Origin: Aliirhizobium wenxiniae
GTDB lineage: Bacteria > Pseudomonadota > Alphaproteobacteria > Rhizobiales > Rhizobiaceae
Length of the DNA: 64,000 nt
Direction of reading: 5' to 3'
Assembly (NCBI RefSeq): GCF_019511445.1
Contig: NZ_JAEUAN010000009.1
Location: 1-64,000, forward strand
In this document: piece by piece, positions 20,464 to 30,886 of the stretch
Numbering within the stretch: the stretch's first letter is position 1
Layout of the letters: each line of letters opens with the position of its first letter
Program-made: the position numbers and the translations under genes
The notes under the pieces: model-generated
The model's input: only the letters and a program-made list of their open reading frames with translations
Databases searched by the model: none
Told to the model about the DNA's origin: nothing

Positions 20464-20877
20464 TTACAGAGTTGCTTGTCGCGTCCAAAATCGTTCCAAT
20501 CCGTGTCTGACGTTATAGACATCTTCCCGCGTGCCCAGAAGCTCGAACTTGTAGAGAAAAGGCACCTGGCACTTGGCGGAAATGATATCCCCGGCGATGC
20601 AATAGGCTGCGCCGAAATTGGTATTGCCCGCGGCAATGACGCCGCGAATGTTGGATCTGTTTTCCGCCTCATTGAGGAAGCGGATGACCTGTTTGGGAAC
20701 GGCGCCCTTGTGTTCGCCGCCGCCATAGGTCGGAACGATCAGGACAAAGGGATTTGGCGCCTCAAGCGCCTCATCGCTGCTGATCGGTATGCGCCGGGCG
20801 GTCACGCCCAGCTTTGCCACGAACCGGTGGGTGTTTTCCGATTTCGTGGAAAAATAGACGACCTCGCCGATCACCAT
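20464..20877 (-). CDS. nrdI: NrdI flavodoxin-like protein
   Basis: This 137-residue FMN protein generates the oxidant that activates the manganese cofactor of NrdF. It has '[19 protein letters not shown]' (phosphate-binding loop), '[20 protein letters not shown]' and '[20 protein letters not shown]', all typical of the family. It lies between nrdH (6 bases upstream) and nrdE in the standard order. Confidence 0.96.
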   Translation of the reverse strand: MVIGEVVYFSTKSENTHRFVAKLGVTARRIPISSDEALEAPNPFVLIVPTYGGGEHKGAVPKQVIRFLNEAENRSNIRGVIAAGNTNFGAAYCIAGDIISAKCQVPFLYKFELLGTREDVYNVRHGLERFWTRQATL

Positions 20878-20883
20878 TACGGA

Positions 20884-21105
20884 TCAGGCGAGTGCGCTGA
20901 TCATGTCCGGGCGAAAACCGGCCCAATGCTGTTCACCGGCGATGACAACAGGCACCTGACGATAGCCGAGGCCCTGCACGAGTTCGTACGCCTCGGCATC
21001 GGTCGAAACATCGATGACACTGTAATCGATCCCCTGACGATCGAGAGCGCGGGTGGTTGCAGTGCATTGGACGCAGGCGGGCTTGCTGTAGACGGTAATT
21101 GTCAT
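20884..21105 (-). CDS. nrdH: NrdH glutaredoxin-like electron donor
   Basis: This 73-residue thioredoxin-fold protein has the redox motif 'CVQC' (residues 11-14) and the C-terminal 'AGFRPDMISALA'. It supplies electrons to NrdE. It is the first gene of nrdHIEF. The start is preceded by GAGG and by a stem-loop at 21143-21162, at the end of a leader of about 460 bases carrying the cobalamin riboswitch. Confidence 0.96.
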   Translation of the reverse strand: MTITVYSKPACVQCTATTRALDRQGIDYSVIDVSTDAEAYELVQGLGYRQVPVVIAGEQHWAGFRPDMISALA

Positions 21106-21142
21106 CGGTGGTCCTCGTGAAAAACAGGCGTGCGAAAGCGTT

Positions 21143-21162
21143 CGGACATCCGCCGATGTCCG
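21143..21162 (-). other. Leader stem-loop just upstream of nrdH
   Basis: CGGACATC / GATGTCCG form a perfect 8-bp stem with a 4-base loop about 38 bases before the nrdH start. It could be part of the expression platform of the B12 riboswitch or an mRNA stability element. A second perfect stem (CGGGCCG-TTAG-CGGCCCG) lies further upstream near 21208-21225. Confidence 0.45.
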
Positions 21163-21209
21163 GGCAAAGAAATAGGAAATGAAGGCAGACGCAGACGGTC
21201 GCCGGGCCG

Positions 21210-21284
21210 CTAACGGCCCGTCATTCGTACTGACGACGGTACAGGATACTCAAACTCATAAGACTTCACCCCGAAGTGGCTCAT
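21210..21284 (-). CDS. Candidate 24-residue leader peptide in the nrdH leader
   Basis: Downstream of the riboswitch aptamer, an ATG at 21284 opens a 24-codon frame reading 'MSHFGVKSYEFEYPVPSSVR' and then MTGR. It ends in a TAG in the loop of the CGGGCCG/CGGCCCG hairpin. No convincing Shine-Dalgarno is seen. It may be a real upstream peptide coupling translation to folding of the leader, or chance. No function is assigned. Confidence 0.25.
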   Translation of the reverse strand: MSHFGVKSYEFEYPVPSSVRMTGR

Positions 21285-21369
21285 GCGGACTGTTCGGGGA
21301 AGCGCACGCACGGAAACATCCCGCACGCAAACGCGACCTTCCGGACACCCCGCCCGTGGACGTTTTCGT

Positions 21370-21560
21370 TTGAGGCAGGTCTCCTGGCTCGCGGGTCGTC
21401 GCATCCATCTCACCTTCCCGAGGTCTTTTAGGCCTCAGTGGTTACCGAGCGGATGCTCGTCGCTCACAGTTGCGGGGGCAGCTCCGGCGTTGCATGGCCT
21501 TTCATGGGCCTTGCGCACCGTATTCCCGTCTTAGCTTCCGACGCGAATCGGAAGAACCTC
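21370..21560 (-). promoter_or_regulatory. Cobalamin (AdoCbl) riboswitch upstream of nrdHIEF
   Basis: Read on the - strand, the hallmark segments occur in order. GAGG forms the 5' side of P1. GCCGGAGCTGCCCCCGCAAC comes next, then TGTGAGCG, GGGAAGG, GATGCGACGACCCGCGAGCC and the B12 box GCCAGGAGACCTGCC (complement of 21374-21388), closed by CCTC. This is a full cobalamin aptamer. Such RNAs normally lower expression when adenosylcobalamin is present. Here it would turn off the B12-independent reductase when a B12-dependent enzyme can work. Confidence 0.95.
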
Positions 21561-21562
21561 GA

Positions 21563-21578
21563 ACACTATATATAGTAG
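21563..21578 (-). promoter_or_regulatory. NrdR box overlapping the nrdHIEF -10 element
   Basis: ACACTATATATAGTAG matches the 16-bp NrdR-box consensus (acaCtATATaTaGtgt) closely. It covers the -10 of a - strand promoter formed by TTGACG (21594-21599) and TACTAT (21572-21577) with a 16-base spacer. Transcription would begin near 21565, at the 5' edge of the riboswitch. Only one box is clear; NrdR usually binds two. Confidence 0.8.
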
Positions 21579-21730
21579 ACGACACGAAAAATCCGTCAAC
21601 GGCTGGGATGGATATGTTGAGGGAAGTTGCCGAATAAATCCCCGGCATGTGGATAACTCGCCGCAACGTTTTGTTGGGTCGCACGGCAGCGCCTTAAATT
21701 GGCATCGTCATTCAAGTACGGGCGATCTTC

Positions 21731-21837
21731 TAAAGCACGTCGCGATCTTTGAGATTCGCTTGCCATGCTTTAGATCTTCGTTTTTGCGCATGTTTTTTTT
21801 CGAAACCGTCGCCCACTTTCGGGAGACATGCTGTAGC
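21731..21837. repeat. Degenerate rhizobial dispersed repeats, two partial copies
   Basis: CTAAAGCACGTCGCG and the segment ATGCTTTAGATCTTCGTTTT, followed by TGCGCATG, an AAACCG core and GGGAGACATGCTGTAG, match the same broad repeat family as at 10435-10507. It lies between the nrd promoter and the monophosphatase gene. The remainder of this gap (21600-21730 and 21840-21899) shows nothing I can name. Confidence 0.6.
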
Positions 21838-21899
21838 GAAGAGAAACCGGTTTCGTCGCGAAATCCGCAAGCCATCCCGAATATCGCAGCGACAAAAGC

Positions 21900-22709
21900 T
21901 CAGGCAGCATCCTTGCGCGGCACTGCACGCAGCCGCTCGATCAGATAGGCATGGGTCGCGGCATTGGCGACGATCAGCGTGCCGGTCTTTTCATAGACGT
22001 CCGGTCCGCGCCCCCACCAGTCCGTCACGATGCCGCCGGCTTCCTGGACAAGCAGAATGCCCGCAGCCGTATCCACAAAACCGGTTTCCTCGTAATAACC
22101 GGTGAGCCTGCCGCAGGCGACATGGGCGCAGGAGTTGGCCGCACTGCCGAGAACGCGGACAGCACCGATCGGCGCGCGGATGTCATCCAGCCGTTGATAG
22201 GCACCCGGATAGAGCGAAAGATTGGGAGTGGGCAGGCCGGTGCCGATGCACATCAGGGCAATGTCCTCACTCGCGCTGACTCGCAGCCGCGTGCCGTTGA
22301 GATAGGCTCCTTCCCCTTTCATCGCGGTGAACATCTCATCGGAAACGGGGTTATAGACCAATCCGCAGATTGTCTCATTGCCGCGACGCAGCGAAATCGT
22401 GATCGTATAGTGCTGGCCGTAGATGAAATTGGTCGTGCCATCGATTGGATCGACCAGCCAGTGGTGATCGCTATCCTTGCCATCCACAGGCGCAAATTCC
22501 TCACCGGTGAGGCCCCAGGGATAACGGGAAAGCAAGCGATCGCGGATCAGCATTTCCGATTCCCGGTCGGCATCCGAGACGAAATCACCCGGCCCCTTGA
22601 TGCCGATCTCGATATCGCGAAAACGTTTGAAATGATCGAGCGTCAGGGCGCCTGCCTCCCGAGCAGTCGCGACCATGTGATCGAGAATGGCAGTGTAATT
22701 GATGGTCAT
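21900..22709 (-). CDS. Inositol-monophosphatase family phosphatase
   Basis: This 269-residue protein has the full metal site of the family: 'GEEF' (Glu, about residue 71), 'WLVDPIDGTTNFIYG' (about residues 84-98) and 'FVDTAAGILLVQEAGG'. Members remove phosphate from myo-inositol 1-phosphate, histidinol phosphate or related sugars. It overlaps the stop of the upstream glycerophosphodiesterase-like gene (ATGA), so the two are co-translated. That suggests a role in recycling glycerophosphoinositol-type head groups, but the substrate is unproved. Confidence 0.87.
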   Translation of the reverse strand: MTINYTAILDHMVATAREAGALTLDHFKRFRDIEIGIKGPGDFVSDADRESEMLIRDRLLSRYPWGLTGEEFAPVDGKDSDHHWLVDPIDGTTNFIYGQHYTITISLRRGNETICGLVYNPVSDEMFTAMKGEGAYLNGTRLRVSASEDIALMCIGTGLPTPNLSLYPGAYQRLDDIRAPIGAVRVLGSAANSCAHVACGRLTGYYEETGFVDTAAGILLVQEAGGIVTDWWGRGPDVYEKTGTLIVANAATHAYLIERLRAVPRKDAA

Positions 22710-23542
22710 TGACGAATAGCCCCGACTAACCCTTCCGGGTCATCTGTCGTGATCTGATCGACCTTGAGGGCAAGCAGGCGCTCGACCTGCGCGATGGTTT
22801 GCGGATTGATGTGGTTGATCGTCCAGGCATCGACGCGACGACCTGCAGCGTGAATCGGAGCGACGATATCGATCCCCGCATCCGCGGCGGCCAGCACGAT
22901 ATCGTAAGCGAGATAGATCATCTTGGCGTCCGGCGCGGTCACAAGCGCCTGCGCGATGAAGCTGCGATAATCACCCGTCGCCTGCAGTCGGGCGAGGCTC
23001 TCTCCGTAGCAAGGGTCATAGCCGGTTGCTATACCGGGAGCCGCCTTGGCCAGCGTGGCGATGGCGTCGAAATCACCCCCGGACAGGATCAGAGAGGACC
23101 TGATCGGGGCAACGCCTGCACCAAAATTGGCAATGAGTTGCGGAGTGAGCGCCTCCAGATCCTCTTTGAAATCGAGTTGAAGCAGCGCGTCCGGATGGAG
23201 CTTCTCGTTCGCGAGAAGTGCGCAGAGATCCTCTAGAAGCAATACCCGATCGGTGACGGGCTGCCCTTCATTGTCACGAAGATGAAGCTGCCGAAGTGCG
23301 GCAGCACCGGTATCACGCACCTTTCCACGGCCCGTCGTTTCGCGATCGAGCTCCAGATCGTGCAGCACCACACAGCCGTTATCGGCATGAACGACGAGAT
23401 CGACTTCGACACTGGCGCCAAGGCGCATGGCCTCAACGATACGGTCGCGTGTAAAGACCGGATCGGACAAACGGCAACGTCCGCGATGCCATTTGAGCCA
23501 TGTGCGATGGCCATTGCGCTCGATCAGGATTGGAGCGGTCAC
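22706..23542 (-). CDS. Glycerophosphodiester phosphodiesterase family protein
   Basis: This protein of about 278 residues has the GDPD signature 'KWHRGRC' near residue 16, followed by 'GASVEVDLVVHADNGCVVLH' with the metal Glu, Asp and His. It hydrolyses glycerophosphodiesters to glycerol 3-phosphate and an alcohol. No secretion signal is seen with the chosen GTG start at 23542 (GGAG six bases upstream). An ATG-led extension to 23656 would add 38 residues lacking family similarity and overlap a hairpin. Confidence 0.82.
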   Translation of the reverse strand: MTAPILIERNGHRTWLKWHRGRCRLSDPVFTRDRIVEAMRLGASVEVDLVVHADNGCVVLHDLELDRETTGRGKVRDTGAAALRQLHLRDNEGQPVTDRVLLLEDLCALLANEKLHPDALLQLDFKEDLEALTPQLIANFGAGVAPIRSSLILSGGDFDAIATLAKAAPGIATGYDPCYGESLARLQATGDYRSFIAQALVTAPDAKMIYLAYDIVLAAADAGIDIVAPIHAAGRRVDAWTINHINPQTIAQVERLLALKVDQITTDDPEGLVGAIRQ

Positions 23543-23607
23543 GGTAAACTCCGGTAAATCTGCAGGCTGCTGCAACGGGTTGCGAGGGCATGCGTGAAAT
23601 TGTTTCA

Positions 23608-23638
23608 ATCGCTCCGATTGCGTTTCAACCGGAGCGAT
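23608..23638 (-). terminator. Candidate terminator of the thi operon
   Basis: A perfect 9-bp stem, ATCGCTCCG / CGGAGCGAT, has a 13-base loop and lies about 100 bases past the thiE stop. There is no clear T-run. Its position between the thi operon and the next - strand gene supports termination. Confidence 0.45.
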
Positions 23639-23738
23639 GCCGACCGGCCCCTGCACAGCCGTGCACAGGCGAACCGATCGGTCGCGGTTCTAGTGATCTC
23701 TCATAACGCTTTCATGACAGAGCCTGACGCCTAAGGCC

Positions 23739-24356
23739 TTACACCGCGCCGCGACGCCATGGCTCGGTCACAGCCAGCCATTGCCGCGTCCGCGCCTCAG
23801 GGTTTTCATGCAGCACGATATCGGTGACGACGGCCGCAGATGTCGCTCCCTGTTCGAGAACCAGCGAAGCCCGTTCCGCGGATATGCCGCCGATGGCGAC
23901 GAGGGGGAGAGTGCCGATCCGCCGTTTCCAGTCTCCCACGCGATCGACACCCTGCGGCTGCCATTTCATCTTTTTCAGGATGGTCGGCCAGACCGGGCCG
24001 AGCGCAACATAGTCAGGCGCGACAGCCAAGGCCATATCAAGCTCGGCAATATCATGGGTCGATATGCCGAGTTTTAAGGCCGACCGGCGGATCGCGCCGA
24101 GATCGGCATCGCCAAGGTCCTCTTGCCCGAGATGGATGAAATCACACCCCTCGTCGATCGCGAGCTTCCAGTAATCGTTGACGATCAATTGGCAGCCATA
24201 GGCGAAGCAGATCGCCCTCGACCGGCGGATTTCCTGCCGCAACACACTGTCCGGCTTGTCCTTGACGCGCAGTTGCACGAGTTTGACACCAAGCGGCACC
24301 AGTCTCTCGATCCACTCGGCATTATCGACGATGAGGTAGAAAGGGTCGAGCCTCAC
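23739..24356 (-). CDS. thiE: Thiamine phosphate synthase ThiE
   Basis: This 205-residue TIM barrel joins the pyrimidine diphosphate to the thiazole phosphate to make thiamine monophosphate. It has '[11 protein letters not shown]' (diphosphate-site Arg and Lys), '[20 protein letters not shown]' with 'GQEDL', and a C-terminal '[14 protein letters not shown]'. The start is a GTG at 24356 overlapping the thiG stop. It is the last gene of thiCOSGE. Confidence 0.93.
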   Translation of the reverse strand: MRLDPFYLIVDNAEWIERLVPLGVKLVQLRVKDKPDSVLRQEIRRSRAICFAYGCQLIVNDYWKLAIDEGCDFIHLGQEDLGDADLGAIRRSALKLGISTHDIAELDMALAVAPDYVALGPVWPTILKKMKWQPQGVDRVGDWKRRIGTLPLVAIGGISAERASLVLEQGATSAAVVTDIVLHENPEARTRQWLAVTEPWRRGAV

Positions 24357-25126
24357 GAAAACACCGCCTTTCCGATGACCGGTGTCGAGGGCACGGCCAT
24401 CTCCCGCGGCTCAAGCATGCCGGCGAGATAAGCGAGCCGACCCGCATCGATCGCCTTAGCAAAGGCTTCGCCCATGGCCGGCGGATCGCCGGCACTGGCA
24501 ACGGCCGTATTGAGCAGCACGGCATCGTAGCCAAGTTCCATCACCACGGCCGCGTGCGACGGCCGACCAAGACCGGCATCGACGATCAGCGGGATATCCG
24601 GAAAAGCCGCACGCATGGCGACAAGCGCCGATGGGTTACGCGGCCCCGCTGCCGAGCCGATCGGCGCGCACCAGGGCATCAGCACCCGGCAGCCTGCGGC
24701 CAGCAGTTTTTCGCCAACAATCAGATCGTCCGTCGTGTAGGGGAAAACGTCGAAGCCTTCGTTGGTGAGAATACGCGCGGCCTCCACCAGCTCGAACACA
24801 TCCGGCTGCAAGCTGTCGTGATGGCCGATAACCTCGAGCTTGATCCAGTTGGTACCGAACACTTCACGCGCCATTTTTGCCGTGAGAACCGCCTCCGATG
24901 CGCTGTGGCATCCGGCAGTATTAGGCAGGATGCGCACACCGAGTTGGCGGATCAGCTCGAAAAACGCGCCGCCTGTCCTGCTGCCCGAAGTTTCACGGCG
25001 AAGCGAAACCGTGACAATACCCGCGCCGGAACGTTTGACTGCTTCTGAAAGCACGGCCGGAGAAGGATAACGGGCCGTGCCGAGCAACAGACGCGAAGAC
25101 AATTCCGTATCGTAGAGTTTCAGCAT
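24353..25126 (-). CDS. thiG: Thiazole synthase ThiG
   Basis: This 257-residue barrel protein makes the thiamine thiazole from deoxyxylulose phosphate, dehydroglycine and ThiS thiocarboxylate. Diagnostic segments are '[17 protein letters not shown]', '[20 protein letters not shown]', 'WIKLEVIGH' (Schiff-base Lys) and '[20 protein letters not shown]'. The start is 3 bases past the thiS stop. Confidence 0.96.
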   Translation of the reverse strand: MLKLYDTELSSRLLLGTARYPSPAVLSEAVKRSGAGIVTVSLRRETSGSRTGGAFFELIRQLGVRILPNTAGCHSASEAVLTAKMAREVFGTNWIKLEVIGHHDSLQPDVFELVEAARILTNEGFDVFPYTTDDLIVGEKLLAAGCRVLMPWCAPIGSAAGPRNPSALVAMRAAFPDIPLIVDAGLGRPSHAAVVMELGYDAVLLNTAVASAGDPPAMGEAFAKAIDAGRLAYLAGMLEPREMAVPSTPVIGKAVFS

Positions 25127-25129
25127 GAT

Positions 25130-25327
25130 TCAGCCTCCCTGCATGGGCGAAAGGATTTCGATCCGGTCCCCCTCTTCCAGATGGGTCTCTGCACGATCCT
25201 CGCGGTGGACGAGATCGCCGTTGATGGCGGTCGCCAGCCATTCGCCCTCGTATTCCAGGGCGAGAAGCAGATCCGCAAGCGTTGTGGCTTCAAGCGCCAG
25301 GGCTTCGCCGTTGACGACAAAATTCAT
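25130..25327 (-). CDS. thiS: Sulfur carrier protein ThiS
   Basis: This 65-residue beta-grasp protein ends in the essential 'MQGG' di-glycine tail, which is adenylated and turned into a thiocarboxylate for thiazole formation. 'FVVNGEALALEATTLADLL' is the typical start. It overlaps the thiO stop by four bases. Confidence 0.96.
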   Translation of the reverse strand: MNFVVNGEALALEATTLADLLLALEYEGEWLATAINGDLVHREDRAETHLEEGDRIEILSPMQGG

Positions 25328-26309
25328 GCGGTCATTCCTTCCTGAAGCGCAAAACCGTTGGAGAACCGGCCGGCAGCCTTTTTCGCCATGGCTGGCGCCA
25401 GCAGAAAACCGTGGCGATGCATGCCGGCAATCGCCAGCCCCTCCCCTGTTTCCACCACGCGCGGAACATTGTCGTCGAAGGCCGGGCGGATGCCGACGCC
25501 GGTTTCCACCACACGCGCCTCGCCGAAAGCCGGATGCAGCGCATAGGCCGCGTTCAAGAGTTCCATCAGCGAGCGCGCCGAAATCGGTCCGTCGTCATCG
25601 GTCTCGATCATCGTGGCGCCGACCATGAAACGATTGTCGTCACGCGGCACGACATAGATCGGGTGGCGCGGGTGCAGCATCCTCACCGGGCGCGACAGCG
25701 ACACCTCTCCGGTTTCGAGATAAAGCATTTCGCCGCGCACGCCGCGAAGACCGGGGATATGCGGAATGGCCGCCGGTCCGGTGCAATCGAGAACGGCGGT
25801 ATAGTTCTTTTTCGGCGGCGGCCCCCAGCCCAGATGGAACAAGCCGCCGAGATTGCGGATCGCCTTGGCGAGGCCGGTCAACGCCCGGCGCGGATCGAGA
25901 TGCGCCTCGTTTTCGAAAAACAGCGCCTTGTCGAAGCGGCCGGAAAGCGAGGGTTCGAGATCGGCAATCTCGTTTCGACCGAGCCAGGCATGACCGTTTG
26001 TGCGGGATGCAAAACGGGTGAGATCGGCCAGATCGCGCGGCTGCGCCACCACCAGCGTGCCATTGCGGACAACCGCGCCCGGCACTGCCCGATCCCACCA
26101 GTCGGCGGCATCGAGGCCAAGCGTCAACACGATGTCTTCCGCCGCCTCGCGCTCGCAATAGGGCGCCAGCATGCCACCGGCAAAAAACGACGCCCCCTGC
26201 CCGATCGTGTCCTGATAATCGACGATATCGACATCTTCGCCGCGCCGGAGCAGCTCATAGGCAACGGAGAGACCGGCCACGCCGGCCCCCTTGACGAGAA
26301 AGAGAGACA

Positions 26310-26310
<1 letters not shown>
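25324..26310 (-). CDS. thiO: Glycine oxidase ThiO
   Basis: This 328-residue FAD-dependent amine oxidase (DAO fold) starts with the dinucleotide motif 'VKGAGVAGLSVAYEL', with 'QGASFFAGGMLAPYCE' at the flavin site and 'GVGIRPAFDDNVPRV' and 'AGMHRHGFLLAPAMA' near the C-terminus. It oxidises glycine to the imine needed by ThiG, the oxygen-dependent alternative to ThiH. It overlaps the thiC stop (TGATG). Confidence 0.93.
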
Positions 26311-28169
<1,859 letters not shown>

Positions 28170-28239
28170 CTAGAGCCGGAAAGATGGAAGAACGCTGATC
28201 ACGGAATCCGGGTTACGGATTTACAATTATCGCAGCGTT

Positions 28240-28336
28240 TTGCACCGTCCCTACGCCAGTATGAACTGGATCAGGTTCAACGGGTCACTGCGCGCGATAG
28301 CAGAATCTCAGCCCCTTGCCGGGACACCCCTGGTGA
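28240..28336 (-). promoter_or_regulatory. TPP riboswitch (THI element) upstream of thiC
   Basis: On the - strand it reads CCAGGGGTGTCCCGGCAAGG, then GGCTGAGA, a variable stem, then ACCCGTTGAACCTGATCCAG and TTCATACTGGCGTAGGGA. These are the conserved core and closing strand of the TPP aptamer. It ends about 105 bases before thiC. TPP binding is expected to shut down the operon. A weak promoter (TTGACC at 28368-28373 with CATAGC near 28347) lies just upstream, in the gap after the kinase gene. Confidence 0.95.
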
Positions 28337-28448
28337 ATGCGTTGAGGCTATGACAGCCGGATTACTCGGTCAAGTGGCAATGATGCGTTTTGAATTGCAT
28401 GGCGAAACGCTCTGTTTTTACTCGGAAAACTACGATTTTCTGCAAACC

Positions 28449-29927
28449 TCAATGCGCGGTCAGCTGTGTGAGCAACGACTGCCAGCCGCATCTCGCCCCC
28501 TGACGCCAGGCGGCTGCATCGGCATGCGGTTGAAACTCGCTTCGGGTCTCGTCGGCACCCGATTTCTCTCCATACAGGCTCGTCAGCGCCATCATCGCAA
28601 CGCCGATCGCACCGACCTCCGCCTGACCACTCCGCGCCACCGGGCGATCGAGAATGTCGGCCTGCAACTGCATCAGAAAATCGTTGGACGATGCGCCGCC
28701 ATCGGCCAGCAAGCCGTCGAGCCTTGCCCCGAGATCCTTTTCCATGGCGACGAAAACATCCGATATCTGCAGCACGATGGCATCGAGCGTGGCGCGCGCC
28801 AGATGAGCGCGGGTCGTCGCCAGCGTCATGCCGGAAATCGTGCCCGAGACATTGTCGTTCCAATGCGGTGCACCCAATCCCGCAAGAGCCGGGACGAAGA
28901 CAACGCCAGCCGAATCCGGAACGGTCTGGGCAAGAGCGGAGAGCGCCTTTGCATCCGGCAGGCCGAGCATCTCGGCGGCAAAGGCGGCGGCCTGCGCCGA
29001 AACGGTAATATTGCCTTCCAGCGCGTAAGCCACGCCGTTCCGGTCGCTCCAGGCGATCGTGCTGGAGAGACCGTTTTTCGACAACACCCGTCCGGGCGTC
29101 AGCGTCATCAGCGACGAACCGGTTCCGTATGTTGCCTTGACCAGACCCGGCGCACGGACGCGATGACCGTAAAGCGCTGCATGGCTGTCCCCCATCATCG
29201 CAAGGATCGGAACACCGGCATCGAGTGCCGTCGCGCCCTCGGCCACCTCGCCGAACCGGCTGTCCGACAGGCACACTTCGGGCAGGGCTGTAACCGGAAC
29301 GCCGAAAAGGTCGCAAAGACCTTCGTCCCATGTCAACGAGCCGGTATTGAACAGCTGCGTGCGCGATGCATTAGAATGGTCGGTGGCGAATTCCTTTCCG
29401 CCCGTCAGCTTGTAGAGCAGCCAGCTATCGACCGTGCCTGCACGAAGCAGACCTTGTGCGGCGAGCGCCTTCGCCTCGGCCACGTTCTCCATCACCCAGG
29501 CGAGTTTGGAAGCGGGAAAAAGCGCATTGATGGAAAGCCCGGTCGCCTCGACCACAACAGGATCATGACCTTCGGCAATCAGCGCCTCGCAGGCCCTTGC
29601 CGTGCGGCGGCACTGCCAAAGTATGGCCGGTGCGATGGCCTTGCCCGTTTCGGCATTCCAGACGACCAGCGTCTCGCGCTGGTTTGCGATCGCAAGCCCG
29701 GCAATCCCGGCACCGGCCTTGCCGACAATCTCGGCGATCACCGCCTGCACCGTCGCCCAGATATCCTCGGCCGATTGCTCCGCCCAACCGGGGTGAGGAT
29801 AGCTGGATGTCAGGGGAGCAGAGGCCTTGGCGACGACCTCCCCCGCCGAATTGACCAGGATCGCCTTGGTATTGGTCGTTCCCTGGTCAACGGCAATGAT
29901 GAATTCTCCCCTCCCGGCTTCACTCAT
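28449..29927 (-). CDS. aplK: FGGY-family carbohydrate kinase, probable apulose kinase
   Basis: This 492-residue FGGY kinase has the N-terminal phosphate loop 'AVDQGTTNTKAILV' and the C-terminal 'LDGLLADGGASSNDFLMQLQ', as in glycerol, xylulose and ribulose kinases. The start at 29927 overlaps the transketolase stop (ATGA). Its operon partners (sugar isomerase and two-part transketolase) match the described D-apiose pathway, where this enzyme phosphorylates apulose. Glycerol or xylulose kinase cannot be excluded from sequence alone. Confidence 0.7.
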   Translation of the reverse strand: MSEAGRGEFIIAVDQGTTNTKAILVNSAGEVVAKASAPLTSSYPHPGWAEQSAEDIWATVQAVIAEIVGKAGAGIAGLAIANQRETLVVWNAETGKAIAPAILWQCRRTARACEALIAEGHDPVVVEATGLSINALFPASKLAWVMENVAEAKALAAQGLLRAGTVDSWLLYKLTGGKEFATDHSNASRTQLFNTGSLTWDEGLCDLFGVPVTALPEVCLSDSRFGEVAEGATALDAGVPILAMMGDSHAALYGHRVRAPGLVKATYGTGSSLMTLTPGRVLSKNGLSSTIAWSDRNGVAYALEGNITVSAQAAAFAAEMLGLPDAKALSALAQTVPDSAGVVFVPALAGLGAPHWNDNVSGTISGMTLATTRAHLARATLDAIVLQISDVFVAMEKDLGARLDGLLADGGASSNDFLMQLQADILDRPVARSGQAEVGAIGVAMMALTSLYGEKSGADETRSEFQPHADAAAWRQGARCGWQSLLTQLTAH

Positions 29928-30886
29928 CCCCGCTTGCGCCCGATCGCCTTGCGTGCGGATCTGGCGATCCCGGTGGCCGTCAGGCCAAAGTGATCGAATA
30001 GCCATTCGACCGAGCCGGTCGGCACGAAGCCCGGAAAGCCCATCCGCTCGATCGGCACCGGAAGATTGGCCGAAGTGTGTTCAGCAACCGCGCCGCCGAG
30101 ACCGCCGTGAATATTGGCTTCCTCGACCGTGACGATCGCCCCCGTCTCGCTGGCGGCGGCGGAAATCGCAGCCTCGTCGAGCGGCGAAATGGTCGCCATG
30201 TTGAGGACACGGGCGGAAATGCCCTCGGCTTCGAGTTCGACTGCCGCCTGGACGGCCAGATGCACCATTGTGCCGCAGGCAATGATCGTCACGTCATCAC
30301 CCTTGCGGACGGTTTCTGCCTTGCCGGGCTGGAATTTCCGGTTTTCAACCACAAGATCCGGTACCGGCATACGACTCAGCCTGATATAGACCGGGCCTTC
30401 ATATGCCGCCGCCCATTTGACCGCTTCTGCCGTTTCCCAGCTATCGGCCGGAACCACGACCTTGATATTGCTCAACGGTCGCAACCAGGCGAAATCCTCG
30501 ATCGAATGGTGTGTCGGCCCGAGCTCGCCATAGGCGACGCCGGACGATTGACCGACAAGCTTCACGTTGAATCCGGCATAGGCGATATCGGCCTTGACCT
30601 GTTCGAGCGCACGGCCGGTCAGGAAGCAGGATGCCGCCGAGACGAAGGGGATGCGGCCGCCATTGGCAAGACCGGCGCCGACGCCCACCATGTTCTGTTC
30701 GGCAATGCCGACATTGACCAGTCGATCCGGGAACTTCTTCTGGAAGCCGCCGAGCTTGGAGGAGCCGACGGAGTCATTGACGACGGCGACGATGCGCGGA
30801 TCGTTTTCGGCAAGCTCCTCGATCGTGCGTGCCCAGGCATCGCGACAATCGTAAAAACCTTGCTGTTTTGCAGCGGGTGCAGCCAT
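29924..30886 (-). CDS. aptB: Transketolase C-terminal subunit, probable apulose-4-phosphate transketolase B
   Basis: This 320-residue protein carries the pyrimidine-binding and C-terminal domains of transketolase ('RIVAVVNDSVGSSKLGGF', 'NVGIAEQNMVGVGAGLANGG' with the catalytic Glu, 'GPTHHSIEDFAWLRPL'). It lacks the TPP diphosphate domain, which is in the overlapping upstream gene. Split transketolases occur in special sugar pathways, including D-apiose degradation, in which apulose 4-phosphate and glyceraldehyde 3-phosphate give xylulose 5-phosphate and dihydroxyacetone phosphate. That role is inferred from context. Confidence 0.75.
   Translation of the reverse strand: MAAPAAKQQGFYDCRDAWARTIEELAENDPRIVAVVNDSVGSSKLGGFQKKFPDRLVNVGIAEQNMVGVGAGLANGGRIPFVSAASCFLTGRALEQVKADIAYAGFNVKLVGQSSGVAYGELGPTHHSIEDFAWLRPLSNIKVVVPADSWETAEAVKWAAAYEGPVYIRLSRMPVPDLVVENRKFQPGKAETVRKGDDVTIIACGTMVHLAVQAAVELEAEGISARVLNMATISPLDEAAISAAASETGAIVTVEEANIHGGLGGAVAEHTSANLPVPIERMGFPGFVPTGSVEWLFDHFGLTATGIARSARKAIGRKRG

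Noticed and set aside
20405..20488. Longer NrdE start at a TTG
   Set aside because: It overlaps nrdI and gives a non-conserved extension; GTG at 20404 has a better ribosome site.
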